Assembly: GCF_015776785.2 (NCBI RefSeq) | Contig: NZ_LFMD02000007.1 | Coordinates: 1,408,615-1,472,614, forward strand | Direction: 5' to 3' | Source: Kitasatospora sp. SUK 42 | GTDB taxonomy: Bacteria; Actinomycetota; Actinomycetes; Streptomycetales; Streptomycetaceae | Length of the DNA stretch: 64,000 nt | In this document: positions 52,817 through 61,695 of the stretch, one piece after another | Layout: each line of letters begins with the position of its first letter | Position numbering within the stretch: position 1 is the first letter of the stretch | Translations under genes and position numbers: made by a program | Notes under the pieces: generated by a model | Database searches by the model: none | What the model was told of the DNA's origin: nothing | What the model saw: only the letters and a program-made list of their open reading frames with translations

Positions 52817-54802
52817 ATGACTTCCGCCCTGTTCGTCGTCACCGGCGCCGCCCACTGGACCCTGGCCGACGGCACCAAGCACCCCACCGGCTACTGGGCC
52901 GAGGAACTCGCCGAGCCGCACCGCGTCTTCCGGGCCGCCGGGTACGAGATCACCATCGCCACGCCGGGCGGCGCCCCGGCCCCGATCGACCCGGCCAGCC
53001 TGACTCCCGAGGCCGGCGGCGACCCGCGCCACGCCGACTACCTCGACGGCATCCGGGCCGACCTGGACCACCCCGCCCGCCTGGAGGACATCGACCCGGA
53101 CGCCTACGACCTGGTCTTCTACCCCGGCGGCCACGGCCCGATGGAGGACCTCGCGGTCAACGAGACCTCCGGCCGTCTGCTCACCCGCGCCCTCGACGCC
53201 GGCACGCCGCTCGGTGTGGTCTGCCACGCTCCCGCCGCACTGCTCGCCGCCCGCCGGGCGGACGGCAGCTGGCCGTTCGCCGGGTACCGGATGACGGGCT
53301 TCACCAACGCCGAGGAGCAGGCCGCCGGATTCGCCGACCGGGCCGTCTGGCTGCTCCAGGACCGGCTGACCGAACTCGGCGCCGACTTCGCCGAGGCCGC
53401 CCCCTTCACCCCGCACCTCGTCACCGACCGCGGCCTGTTCACCGGCCAGAACCCGGCCTCCTCCGCCGCCGTCGCCCACGCCATGGTCGACGCACTCGCC
53501 ACCGACCCGGCCACCGTGGTGGCCCGGCTGCGCGCGCACTTCGGCTCCGGCCGCACCAAGCCGCTCGCCTGGCGCCTCGCCCAGCTCGCCGCGCTGCGCA
53601 CCATGCTCACCGAGCAGAGCGAGGCGCTCGTGGACGCCCTTCACGCCGACCTCGGCAAGGGCCGCCAGGAGGCCTACCGCACCGAGGTCGGCTTCGCGCT
53701 GAACGAACTCGACCACACCGTCGCGCACCTCGGGGAGTGGCTGCGCCCGCGCCCGGCCGCCGTGCCGGAGGCACTCCAGCCCGCCGAGGCCAAGGTGGTG
53801 CGCGACCCGCTCGGCGTGGTGCTGGTGATCGCGCCGTGGAACTATCCGCTGCAGCTCGCCATCACCCCGCTGATCGGCGCCCTGGCGGCCGGCAACGCCG
53901 CTGTGGTCAAGCCCAGCGAGCTCGCCCCGGCCACCTCGGCCGCGATGGCCCGACTGCTGCCGCGCTACCTGGACCGCCAGGCCGTCGCGGTGGTCGAGGG
54001 CGCCGTGCCGGAGACCACCGCCCTGCTCGACCAGCGCTTCGACTCGATCTTCTACACCGGCAACGGCGCGGTCGGCCGCATCGTGATGGCCGCCGCCGCG
54101 AAGCACCTCACCCCGGTCACCCTGGAGCTCGGCGGCAAGAGCCCGGTCGTCGTCGAGCCCGGCGTCGACCTGGCCGTCGCCGCCCAGCGGATCGCCCGCG
54201 GCAAGTTCATGAACGCCGGCCAGACCTGCGTCGCCCCGGACTACGTACTGGCCGTCGGCGACACCGCCTCCACGCTGGAGACGCGGCTGGTCGAAGCGGT
54301 CCGCGCGACCTACGGCGACGACCCCGCGACCGCGCCCGAGTACGGACGGATCGTCAACGAGCGGCACTTCGACCGCCTCACCGCCCTGCTCGGCGACGGC
54401 CGGGTGGTCACCGGCGGCGAACACGACCGAGCCCAGCGCTACATCGCGCCCACCGTGCTCGCCGACGTCGAGCCGACCGCCCCGGTGATGCGGGCCGAGA
54501 TCTTCGGCCCGGTGCTGCCGATCATCAGCGTGCCCGACCTCGACGCGGCGATCGCCTTCATCAACGAGCGCGACAAGCCGCTAGCCCTGTACGCCTTCAC
54601 CGAGTCCGAGCGGACCAAGCAGCGGCTCATCGAGGAGACCTCGTCCGGCGCGCTCACCTTCGGCCTGCCAGTCTCCCACCTGACCATGCCCGACCTGCCG
54701 TTCGGCGGCGTCGGGGAGAGCGGCATGGGCCGCTACCACGGCGAGTACTCGATCGAGACCTTCAGCCACCCGAAGGCCGTACTGGACAAGCCGATGTCCT
54801 GA
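52817..54802 (+). CDS. Fusion of DJ-1/PfpI-type domain and aldehyde dehydrogenase
   Basis: One uninterrupted 661-residue frame. Residues 1-225 are a DJ-1/PfpI (Hsp31-like) domain: FVVTGAAHWTLADGTKHPTG, LVFYPGGHGPMEDL, and the nucleophile elbow GVVCHAPAALL with Cys. Residues 235-661 are a class-3-type aldehyde dehydrogenase: APWNYPLQLAITPL, VTLELGGKSPVVV (Glu), MNAGQTCVAPDY (Cys) and PFGGVGESGMG. The ALDH half keeps the family's own start region (LRAHFGSGRTKPLAWRLAQL) with almost no linker. Both domains can act on reactive aldehydes such as methylglyoxal (family knowledge). GGAG lies 7 bases before the ATG. Confidence 0.9.
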   Translation: MTSALFVVTGAAHWTLADGTKHPTGYWAEELAEPHRVFRAAGYEITIATPGGAPAPIDPASLTPEAGGDPRHADYLDGIRADLDHPARLEDIDPDAYDLVFYPGGHGPMEDLAVNETSGRLLTRALDAGTPLGVVCHAPAALLAARRADGSWPFAGYRMTGFTNAEEQAAGFADRAVWLLQDRLTELGADFAEAAPFTPHLVTDRGLFTGQNPASSAAVAHAMVDALATDPATVVARLRAHFGSGRTKPLAWRLAQLAALRTMLTEQSEALVDALHADLGKGRQEAYRTEVGFALNELDHTVAHLGEWLRPRPAAVPEALQPAEAKVVRDPLGVVLVIAPWNYPLQLAITPLIGALAAGNAAVVKPSELAPATSAAMARLLPRYLDRQAVAVVEGAVPETTALLDQRFDSIFYTGNGAVGRIVMAAAAKHLTPVTLELGGKSPVVVEPGVDLAVAAQRIARGKFMNAGQTCVAPDYVLAVGDTASTLETRLVEAVRATYGDDPATAPEYGRIVNERHFDRLTALLGDGRVVTGGEHDRAQRYIAPTVLADVEPTAPVMRAEIFGPVLPIISVPDLDAAIAFINERDKPLALYAFTESERTKQRLIEETSSGALTFGLPVSHLTMPDLPFGGVGESGMGRYHGEYSIETFSHPKAVLDKPMS

Positions 54803-54839
54803 ACCGCTCCGCCATGTCCCCACTCGCAGAAGGAAGTTC

Positions 54840-55592
54840 ATGAGCACTCTCGACCACCGGGCGGCCGTCGCCGCCGAGACCGCCCGGTTCGTCGGCATCG
54901 TCGAGCACGCCGACCCGTCCACCCCCGTCCCGTCCTGCCCCGGCTGGACGCTGACCGACCTGATCCGGCACGCCGGCAGCGTCCAGCGCTGGTTCGCCGT
55001 GCTGCTGCGCGGGCGCATCCAGCAGCCGCCGACCAGCCGCGACGTCGAGCTCAAGCTGCCCGAGCAGGACGCCGGTTACCCGCAATGGCTGGCCGACAGC
55101 CTGGCCGAGGCCACCGGCGCCTTCGACGCCGGCGACCTCGACGAGCCGATGTGGGCCTGGGGCATCGACCAGCACGCCCGCTTCTGGGTACGGCGCATGC
55201 TGTTCGAGACCCTGGTGCACCGGGCCGACGCCGAACTCGCCCTGGGCCTGCGACCGGAGATCGACCCCGCGCTCGCCCTGGACGGCGTGGACGAGTTCCT
55301 GGTCAACCTGCCGAACGCCTTCCCGTTCGCCCCGGCGACGGCCGAACTGCGCGCCGAGCACCGGACCATCCGGTTCAGCTGCCCCGAAGGCCGCTGGCTG
55401 GTCCGGCTCCGCCCCGACGGCTTCGGCCTGGAGCCGGACACCGACGGCCCGGCCGACGCCGCCGTCCACGCGGCCACCGCGGCCGACCTGCTGCTGCTCC
55501 TCTACGGCCGCTACGACCGCACCGCGGCCTCCTTCGAACTCTCCGGCGACCAGAGCCTGCTCGACCACTGGTTCGCCCATTCGCGGTTCTGA
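54840..55592 (+). CDS. Mycothiol-dependent maleylpyruvate-isomerase-family protein
   Basis: A 250-residue DinB-like four-helix protein with metal-ligand His in LIRHAGSVQRW and in ETLVHRADAEL, and the PSCPGWTLTDL entry motif, followed by a C-terminal sterol-carrier-like domain (TIRFSCPEGRWLVRLRPDG). The family uses mycothiol, the actinobacterial thiol, for isomerisation or detoxification. It follows the fusion gene by 37 bases with AGAAGGAAG before the ATG, so the two are probably one operon. A thiol-linked step next to an aldehyde-oxidising enzyme fits aldehyde detoxification (inference). Confidence 0.87.
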   Translation: MSTLDHRAAVAAETARFVGIVEHADPSTPVPSCPGWTLTDLIRHAGSVQRWFAVLLRGRIQQPPTSRDVELKLPEQDAGYPQWLADSLAEATGAFDAGDLDEPMWAWGIDQHARFWVRRMLFETLVHRADAELALGLRPEIDPALALDGVDEFLVNLPNAFPFAPATAELRAEHRTIRFSCPEGRWLVRLRPDGFGLEPDTDGPADAAVHAATAADLLLLLYGRYDRTAASFELSGDQSLLDHWFAHSRF

Positions 55593-55600
55593 CCGGAAGC

Positions 55601-55631
55601 CACCGGCCGCCCCGCACCCGGGCGGCCGGTG
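55601..55631 (+). terminator. Hairpin terminator after the isomerase gene
   Basis: Perfect arms CACCGGCCGCCC (55601-55612) and complement (55620-55631), 7-base loop, 8 bases after the stop. Confidence 0.8.
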
Positions 55632-56035
55632 ACCCGGGCGGCCCGAAGACCAGGCACGGTACTCGGTGGGCCATCCGCCGGATCCCCGTTCGTCCGCGTG
55701 CGGGCGATCGGCCACCGCGCTCGCGCCGGGCCCTCGACGCCGGGCCGCCCCCGTCGGCCGGCCGACCCGGTAGCCGGCCGACGGGGTCCGGAGTCGGGCT
55801 CAGCGGGCCGGAGGATGGTGCCCACCGCTGTCACAGCCTGGGCGGGACGGCACCCCGCGCCGTGTGACCCCGTGGCCACGGCCGGTTGTGGAGGCACGGC
55901 CAACGGCCCGGTACTAGTCTGATCTGGAAGCCGAGGTGCCCGGCCGAGGACGGTGCCACTGCTTTGGGAGTCCTCTCAGCCGTCGGACGACGGGAGACCC
56001 GCATGAACGACCGCGCCGGAAGCTGACCCGGGCCG
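55632..56035. other. Upstream region of the SpoIIE-type gene
   Basis: 404 bases without a supported gene. Near its end a 7-codon ORF (ATG 56003 to TGA, MNDRAGS) has a good GGGAG site and stops 9 bases before the large gene, so it may couple translation. A GGTACTAGTCT stretch at 55910-55920 could be a -10, but no fitting -35 was found. Confidence 0.4.
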
Positions 56036-58810
56036 ATGCACGGAGCGGACGGCCACGCCCCCGCGGGTGCGAACCCAGGTGGCCCCGGGCAGGATCGGCC
56101 GGCCCGGGGCGGGCCGCGCTCGCGGCTGCGGGTGCACAGCGTCGCCGGGCAGGTGTTCGTGTGGCTGCTGGTCGTGGTGGCGCTGCTGGTCGGAGCGGCG
56201 CTGACGACGCTCGTCCTGCAGGCCCGGCACTACGCCACGAGTGTGGCCGAAGGCCGCACCCGTGCCGCGGCCGTCGCCCTGGCGCAGGACCCCGGGGTGG
56301 TGAGCGCGATGGACAGCCCCGATCCGACCGCGGCGCTGCAGCCGCTGGCCGACAAGGTCGCGAAGCAGGGCCACTTCGACTACATCGTGTTCGCCAGCCC
56401 GCAGGGGATCCGCTACACGGCCGAGAGCCCCGAGCTGATCGGGAAGCATGTCGAGGGCCCGTACGAGCGCGCCCTCACGGGGCCGACCACCGACAGCTTC
56501 CAGACGTTCGGCGGGCGGGTCGTGGAGTCCGGGGTGCCGGTCCTCAGACCGGACGGCTCGGCGTCCGGAGTGGTCGGGGTCGGAATCACCGTCGCGCGCG
56601 TGGGCGGCGAGGTCAGCCGGCAGCTGCCGGTCCTGATCGGCGGCGCGGCCGCCGCTCTCGCCGTCGGCATGGGCGGGGCGGCGCTGGTGCGGCGGAGGCT
56701 GCGGCGCCAGACGCACGGCCTGGGCCCAGTCGAGATGGCGCGGATGTACGAGCACCACGACGCGGTGCTGCACGCGGTCCGCGAGGGTGTGCTGATCGTC
56801 GGCGGCGACGGACGGGTGCTGCTGGTGAACGACGAGGCCCGGCGACTGCTGGAGCTGCCGCCCCAGGTGGAGGGGCGGCCGGTCACCGAGCTCGGGCTCG
56901 ATCCCGGGCTGGCCGAGTTGCTGGCCTCCGGGCGCACCGCGACCGACGAGGTGCACCTGGCAGGGAACCGGCTGCTCGCCGTCAACAACCGCCCCACCGC
57001 ACCGTACGGCGGCGGGCTCGGCAGCGCCGCGACCATCCGCGACACCACCGAGCTGCGGGCACTGGCCGGGCAGGCCGAGGCGGCCCGGGCCCGGCTGCGG
57101 CTGCTCTACGACGCGGGGCTGCGGGTCGGCACCACCCTGGACGTGAGGCGGACCGCGCAGGAGCTGGTCGACGTGGTGGTTCCCCGGTTCGCGGACTACG
57201 CCACGGTCGAGCTCGCCGATCCCGTGCTGCGCGGCGAGGAGCCGTACCCGGACCTCGGCGACCTCGGCACCGAGCAGGGCCCGCGGATCCACCGCACGGC
57301 CACCAGCGGCAGCGGCGACGACTGGCCGTTCATGCCCGTGGGCACGGAGATCAGCCCGCTCCCCGGCACCCCGGAGGAGACCGCGCTGAAGACCGGGCAC
57401 GCCGCGCTGACCAACGACCTGCCCCAGGAGCAAGCCTGGCGGGCGCGTGCCCCGGAGGCCGCCGACCGGGTGCTCTCGTACGGGATGCACTCGCTGATCA
57501 CCTCGCCGCTGCGGGCGCGCGGCCTGACCCTGGGCACGGTCAACCTCTGGCGGGCGGGTGAATCCGCGCCGTTCGACGACGAGGACCTCTCCTTCGTCAC
57601 GGAACTGGTGGCCCGTACGGCGATCAGCGTGGACAACGCCCGCCGATACACCCGTGAGCACCGGATGGCCGAGACGCTGCAACGCAGCCTGCTGCCCCGG
57701 GGACTGCCCGAGCAGAGCGCCATGGAGGTGGCCTACCGCTACCTGCCCGCGCTGCACGGGGTCGGCGGGGACTGGTTCGACGTCATCCCGCTGCCCGGCT
57801 TCCGCGTGGCGCTGGTCGTCGGTGACGTCGTCGGCCACGGCCTGCACGCCGCCGCCACCATGGGCCGGCTGCGCACGGCCGTGCTCAACTTCTCCGCCCT
57901 CGACCTGCCCCCGGACGAACTGATCGCCCGCCTCGACGAGTTGGTCACCCGACTCGACCAGAACGAGGCGGCCGGGGCGGCGGACGACGGCGAGAGCGCG
58001 CCCGTCACCGGGGCCACCTGCCTGTACGCGATCTACGATCCGGTCTCCGGGCAGTGCACCATGGCACGGGCGGGGCACCCACCGCCCGCGCTGGTCCGCC
58101 CCGACGGCAGTGTGGAGTTCGCCGATCCGCCGGCCGGCCCGCCGCTCGGCGTGGGCGGAGTGCCCTTCGAAACCGCCGAGCTGCGGCTGCGGTCCGGAAC
58201 CGCACTGGTCCTCTTCACTGACGGGCTGGTCGAGAACCGCGACCGCGACCTGGGCACCGGACTCGCCGAGCTGCGCCGTTCGCTGGCGGGCGCCCAGGAC
58301 CATCGGTCCCTGGAGGACACCTGCCGGGCAGTGTTCGGCGCGATGGTCCCACCGCGCCGCAGCGACGACATCGCGCTCCTCGTCGCGCGCACCCAGCTGC
58401 TCAGCCCCGATCAAGTGGCCGTCTGGGAGGTTCCGTTCGACTTCGCCGCCGTCTCGCGCATCCGCAAGGAGTGCGTCGACCGGCTGACGGCCTGGGGGCT
58501 GGAGGAGCTGACCTTCACGGCCGAGCTGATCCTCAGCGAGCTGATCACCAATGCCATCCGCTACGGCACCGAGCCGATCCGGGTGCGCCTGCTCAAGGAC
58601 CGCAGCCTGGTCTGCGAGGTCTCCGACGGCAGCAGCACCGCCCCCCACCTGCGCTACGCCGCCAGCACGGACGAGGGCGGCCGGGGTCTGTTCCTGGTGG
58701 CGCAACTGGCCGAGCGGTGGGGCACCAGGTACACGGCCCGCGGCAAGGTCATCTGGGCCGAGCAACCACTGACCGCGCCCGAGCGCCAGTTCGAGGCGCT
58801 GCTGGCGTGA
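56036..58810 (+). CDS. Membrane Cache-PAS-GAF-SpoIIE phosphatase with C-terminal HATPase
   Basis: A 924-residue protein: transmembrane helix (VFVWLLVVVALLVGAALTTLV), extracellular Cache-type sensor (about 56-195, DYIVFASPQGIRYTAES), second helix (about 200-222), PAS (about 235-335), GAF (about 345-520), PP2C/SpoIIE phosphatase (about 540-765; metal-binding GGDWFDVIPLP and VVGDVVGHGLHAA) and an RsbW-like ATPase (about 790-915; ILSELITNAIRYG, DEGGRGLFLVAQLAERWG). It combines the anti-sigma-antagonist phosphatase and kinase-like modules of a partner-switching pathway in one chain. The ATG has only a distant GGAAG. Its 3' end exists again as a fragment at 52.2 kb. Confidence 0.9.
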   Translation: MHGADGHAPAGANPGGPGQDRPARGGPRSRLRVHSVAGQVFVWLLVVVALLVGAALTTLVLQARHYATSVAEGRTRAAAVALAQDPGVVSAMDSPDPTAALQPLADKVAKQGHFDYIVFASPQGIRYTAESPELIGKHVEGPYERALTGPTTDSFQTFGGRVVESGVPVLRPDGSASGVVGVGITVARVGGEVSRQLPVLIGGAAAALAVGMGGAALVRRRLRRQTHGLGPVEMARMYEHHDAVLHAVREGVLIVGGDGRVLLVNDEARRLLELPPQVEGRPVTELGLDPGLAELLASGRTATDEVHLAGNRLLAVNNRPTAPYGGGLGSAATIRDTTELRALAGQAEAARARLRLLYDAGLRVGTTLDVRRTAQELVDVVVPRFADYATVELADPVLRGEEPYPDLGDLGTEQGPRIHRTATSGSGDDWPFMPVGTEISPLPGTPEETALKTGHAALTNDLPQEQAWRARAPEAADRVLSYGMHSLITSPLRARGLTLGTVNLWRAGESAPFDDEDLSFVTELVARTAISVDNARRYTREHRMAETLQRSLLPRGLPEQSAMEVAYRYLPALHGVGGDWFDVIPLPGFRVALVVGDVVGHGLHAAATMGRLRTAVLNFSALDLPPDELIARLDELVTRLDQNEAAGAADDGESAPVTGATCLYAIYDPVSGQCTMARAGHPPPALVRPDGSVEFADPPAGPPLGVGGVPFETAELRLRSGTALVLFTDGLVENRDRDLGTGLAELRRSLAGAQDHRSLEDTCRAVFGAMVPPRRSDDIALLVARTQLLSPDQVAVWEVPFDFAAVSRIRKECVDRLTAWGLEELTFTAELILSELITNAIRYGTEPIRVRLLKDRSLVCEVSDGSSTAPHLRYAASTDEGGRGLFLVAQLAERWGTRYTARGKVIWAEQPLTAPERQFEALLA

Positions 58811-59034
58811 GCTGCTGGCGTGATTCCGGGACCGGCGCGGGCCACTGCCCACCGCCTCCGTCCCCGACCGCGTCGGCTCTCGGCTCGCTCCGCCACGATC
58901 GCCGCAGTTGAATGTGGAACACGCCCTGGTTCAGTGCTCGTTCCGGTGCGATCTTCCGCGGCCGGCGCCACGCCGATGCCGCAACGGCGCCTGGTGAGCG
59001 CGACGAGTGCCCGCGCTCCACCAAGGTGCCGGGC

Positions 59035-59883
59035 TCAGCGGAAGGCGTCGACGTGGCGCTCGCACCAGTCGCGGAAGGTCCTGGGGGCTGTTCCGGTGAT
59101 GTTCTCGACGTCGTCGGTGACGAATCCGGCGCGGCCGGTGCGGAGGAACGCGTGCAGGCGTTCGAGGAGGTGTGCCTCCTCGGGCGGGGTTCCCCGCCGG
59201 ATGGCGGCCTGGGCGAACTCGTGGGGAGTGATGTCCTCGAAGTCGATCGAACGCCCGGTCACCTCGGCGATGATCTCGACCTGCTCGCGCGAGGTCAGGC
59301 CCTCCGGACCGGTGAGGAAGTACCCCTTCCCCACGTGGCCGTCCTGGGTGAGGGTGACGGTGGCGACGCGTGCGATGTCCTCCGGGTCGATCACACCGTG
59401 CCGGCCGTCACCGGTCGGGGCGGCGACCTTGCCCGCACGGATGGAGTCGCGCCACCAGAGGGCGTTGGACGCGAAGGTGTTGGGCCGCAGGTAGGTCACC
59501 CCGAGGCCGGACTCGCGCAGGAGCTGCTCGCGAGCCGCGAGGGCGGCTCCCATGGGGTTCTCCTCCAGCGGCAGCAGGCGCGCGCCGACGGAGGAGAGCA
59601 GGACGATCCTGGGCACCGCCGCGTTCCGCGCGGCGTCGATCACCGTCCTGGTCTGCCCGCTCCCGCCGCCGGCCTGCATCAGGAAGACGGCCTCGACGCC
59701 CTGGATTGCGGTGGACACACCGACGGGGTCGTCGAGATCGCCGACGGCGAGCTCGACCCCTGCCGGGAGGCCGCCCGCCCGGGAGGGGTCGCGCACCAGT
59801 GCCCGGACGCCGTGGCCCTGTTCGTGCAGCTGCCGCGCGACGGCGCCGCCGACGTTCCCTGTTGCTCCGGTGACGAGAATCAT
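59035..59883 (-). CDS. NmrA-like NAD(P)-binding SDR family protein
   Basis: A 282-residue atypical SDR: N-terminal MILVTGATGNVGGAVARQL (GxxGxxG), VRALVRDPSRAGGLPAGVEL, GDLDDPVGVSTAIQGVEAVF and IVLLSSVGARL. The active-site Tyr-x3-Lys of classical SDRs is not evident, which suits NmrA/azoreductase-type relatives that bind or reduce with NADPH. I start it at ATG 59883, with AGAGGGA upstream, not at the ATG 18 bases earlier. It is monocistronic on the minus strand, convergent with the SpoIIE gene across 224 bases in which I see no gene. Confidence 0.88.
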   Translation of the reverse strand: MILVTGATGNVGGAVARQLHEQGHGVRALVRDPSRAGGLPAGVELAVGDLDDPVGVSTAIQGVEAVFLMQAGGGSGQTRTVIDAARNAAVPRIVLLSSVGARLLPLEENPMGAALAAREQLLRESGLGVTYLRPNTFASNALWWRDSIRAGKVAAPTGDGRHGVIDPEDIARVATVTLTQDGHVGKGYFLTGPEGLTSREQVEIIAEVTGRSIDFEDITPHEFAQAAIRRGTPPEEAHLLERLHAFLRTGRAGFVTDDVENITGTAPRTFRDWCERHVDAFR

Positions 59884-59944
59884 CGAACATTCCCTCTTCA
59901 TGAGCTCAGCGGTGCTGAGGTGTGGTGCCCTGCCGGCAGGGCCC

Positions 59945-59966
59945 GCCGGTGCGCCATCGCACCGGC
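59945..59966 (-). terminator. Hairpin terminator of the oxidoreductase-UPF0303 operon
   Basis: Perfect arms GCCGGTGCG (59945-59953) and CGCACCGGC (59958-59966), tetraloop CCAT, 53 bases after the stop. Confidence 0.75.
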
Positions 59967-60019
59967 GACCACCACTGTGGCACCACCGGAACCCGACCGA
60001 CCGGCTGCGGCCTACGCGG

Positions 60020-60583
60020 CTACTCCGCGCCCTCGGCCAGGAAGCGGGCCAGGCACTCCGTCACCAAGCGGTGGTCCTCCACCTGCGGCAGCCCGGAGAC
60101 GGTGACCGTTCCCACCACTCCCGTCCCGCGTACCAGCAGCGGGAAGGAGCCGCCGTGCGCGGCATAGCGCGACGGGTCGAGGTCGAAGACCCGCCCCTTG
60201 GCCCGGTAGCGCTCGCCCACCAGGTACGACGCCTCGTTGAACCGGCGTACCACGGCCGCCTTGCGGCGGATCCAGTCGTCGTTGTCCGGGCTCGTGCCGG
60301 GCAGCGCCGCGTGGAAGGCCTGCTGCTCGCCGTGCCGGATGTCGACCGTCACCGCGAGCTTCCGCTCGCGGGCCAGGGTGACGATCAGCGAGCCCAGCCG
60401 CCAGGCGTCGTCCAGGTCGAACGAGGGCAGCTGCAACTCCCGCTGCTGGCGCTCCAGTTCGGCGATGTCGGGGTTCGCGGCGTCGGGGTTTCCAGCGCCG
60501 GGGTTCACGGCGTCCGGGTTCGCGGTGCCGGGGTTCCCAGCGCCGGGGTTCGCGGCGTCGGGGTTCACGGTGCCGGGGTTCAC
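60020..60583 (-). CDS. UPF0303 / HbpS-GlcG-like protein with NP-rich N-terminal repeat
   Basis: A 187-residue protein whose last 150 residues match UPF0303 (heme-degrading or HbpS/GlcG-like fold): LQLPSFDLDDAWRLGSLIV, AVTVDIRHGEQQAFHAALPG, AAHGGSFPLLVRGTGVVGTV. In front is a foreign-looking segment of about 40 residues made of eight NPxxx pentapeptides. GTG 60583 overlaps the oxidoreductase stop (GTGA). A GTG at 60568 is also possible. The repeat is absent from the family's usual length of about 155-160. Confidence 0.83.
   Translation of the reverse strand: MNPGTVNPDAANPGAGNPGTANPDAVNPGAGNPDAANPDIAELERQQRELQLPSFDLDDAWRLGSLIVTLARERKLAVTVDIRHGEQQAFHAALPGTSPDNDDWIRRKAAVVRRFNEASYLVGERYRAKGRVFDLDPSRYAAHGGSFPLLVRGTGVVGTVTVSGLPQVEDHRLVTECLARFLAEGAE
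60461..60580 (-). repeat. Eight 15-bp units encoding NPxxx pentapeptides
   Basis: Units of the type AAC CCC GGC ACC GTG, encoding NPGTV, NPDAA, NPGAG, NPGTA, NPDAV, NPGAG, NPDAA and NPDIA. NPGAG and NPDAA each occur twice, so part of the array behaves as higher-order units that were duplicated. Confidence 0.85.
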
Positions 60584-61641
60584 AGCGCCACCGCCTGCCC
60601 GGTACGGGCGGAGCGCTGGGCCGCCTCCAGGACGCGCAGGGCCTCGACGGCGTCGCGGGGCTCGACCGGGACCGGGCCCTGGCCGCGCAGCGCCCCTACC
60701 AGGCCCGTGTAGTAGTCCTGGTACGCGCCGGGCAGGGTCGCCACCGGTTCGACCGTCTCCCCGGCGCGCAGGGCGCCCCAGCGCTCGCGTGCGAAGACGC
60801 CCCAGTCCGGATCGGCGGGGGTGCGGCCCTGGCGCAGCGCGTCCTCCTGGCCGTCCATGCCGTGGGTGACGTAGGCGCCCTCGGAGCCCAGCACCCTGAA
60901 GCGCGGGCCAAGGTCGCCGGCGGTCGCGCTCATCCACAGGTGCGAGCGGGTGCCGCTGGCGTGCGTGAGGGCGACGAAGCTGTCGTCGTCGGCCTCGGCG
61001 CCGGCGCGGCGCACGTCCAGCTCGGCGTAGACCCGCGTCGCCGGGCCGAAGAGGACGAGCGCCTGGTCGACCAGGTGCGCGCCGAGGTCGTAGAGCACAC
61101 CGCCGGCCTCCGCCGGGTCGCCCAGCTCGCGCCAGGTGCCCTTGAGCTGGGGGCGCCAGCGCTCGAAGCGGGACTCGAACCGGTTCACCCGCCCCAGCCG
61201 GCCCGAGTCGACCAGATGCCGGACCGTGCGGAAGTCGCCGTCCCAGCGCCGGTTCTGGAACACGCTCAGCAGCAGCCCCCGCTCCTCGGCCAGCCCGGTC
61301 AGCTGCTCGCCCTCGGCGGCGGTGGCGGCCAGCGGCTTGTCGACCACGACCGGCAGGCCGGCCCGCAGGGCGGCGGTGGCCAGCGGGATGTGGGTGCGGT
61401 TGGGGGAGGCGACCACCACCAGGTCCAGGCCCAGGTCCGGCGCCGCGGCCCACAGTGCGTCCGCGTCCGGGAGCAGCGCCGCTTGCGGGTGGAGCCGGGC
61501 CGCCTGCGCTCGGCGTCCGGCGTCGGAGGTCACCACGGCCGCGAGCCGCAGGCCCGGCGTGGTGCTGATCAGAGGCGCGTGGAAGACCGCACCGGCGATG
61601 CCGTAGCCGATGAGTCCGACGTTGAGCTGCGGGAGGTTCAT
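60580..61641 (-). CDS. Gfo/Idh/MocA-family oxidoreductase
   Basis: A 353-residue NAD(P)-dependent oxidoreductase: Rossmann motif VGLIGYGIAGAVFHAPLI, SPNRTHIPLATAAL, the VVVDKPLAATAAEGEQL motif (Lys) and the substrate-domain YDLGAHLVDQALVLFG with its catalytic His. Family members oxidise or reduce sugars and inositols. AGGAGG lies only one base before the ATG, unusually close. It is divergent from a ROK regulator, which probably responds to the same sugar (inference), and overlaps UPF0303 downstream. Confidence 0.9.
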   Translation of the reverse strand: MNLPQLNVGLIGYGIAGAVFHAPLISTTPGLRLAAVVTSDAGRRAQAARLHPQAALLPDADALWAAAPDLGLDLVVVASPNRTHIPLATAALRAGLPVVVDKPLAATAAEGEQLTGLAEERGLLLSVFQNRRWDGDFRTVRHLVDSGRLGRVNRFESRFERWRPQLKGTWRELGDPAEAGGVLYDLGAHLVDQALVLFGPATRVYAELDVRRAGAEADDDSFVALTHASGTRSHLWMSATAGDLGPRFRVLGSEGAYVTHGMDGQEDALRQGRTPADPDWGVFARERWGALRAGETVEPVATLPGAYQDYYTGLVGALRGQGPVPVEPRDAVEALRVLEAAQRSARTGQAVAL

Positions 61642-61648
61642 GCCTCCT

Positions 61649-61673
61649 AGTTAAACAACAGCGTGGATTAACT
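61649..61673. promoter_or_regulatory. AGTTAA-N13-TTAACT operator candidate
   Basis: A perfect 6-bp inverted repeat (61649-61654 and 61668-61673) in the 54-base gap between the divergent oxidoreductase and ROK genes. The local AT content is high. A CATAAT -10 (61684-61689) lies 6 bases before the ROK GTG. Confidence 0.5.
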
Positions 61674-61695
61674 CGCAAGCTTCCATAATCAGGAG

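Noticed and set aside
55886-55920. TTGTGG ... TAGTCT as promoter of the SpoIIE-type gene
   Set aside because: The spacing (20-23 bases) is too long for a normal promoter, so I did not list it.
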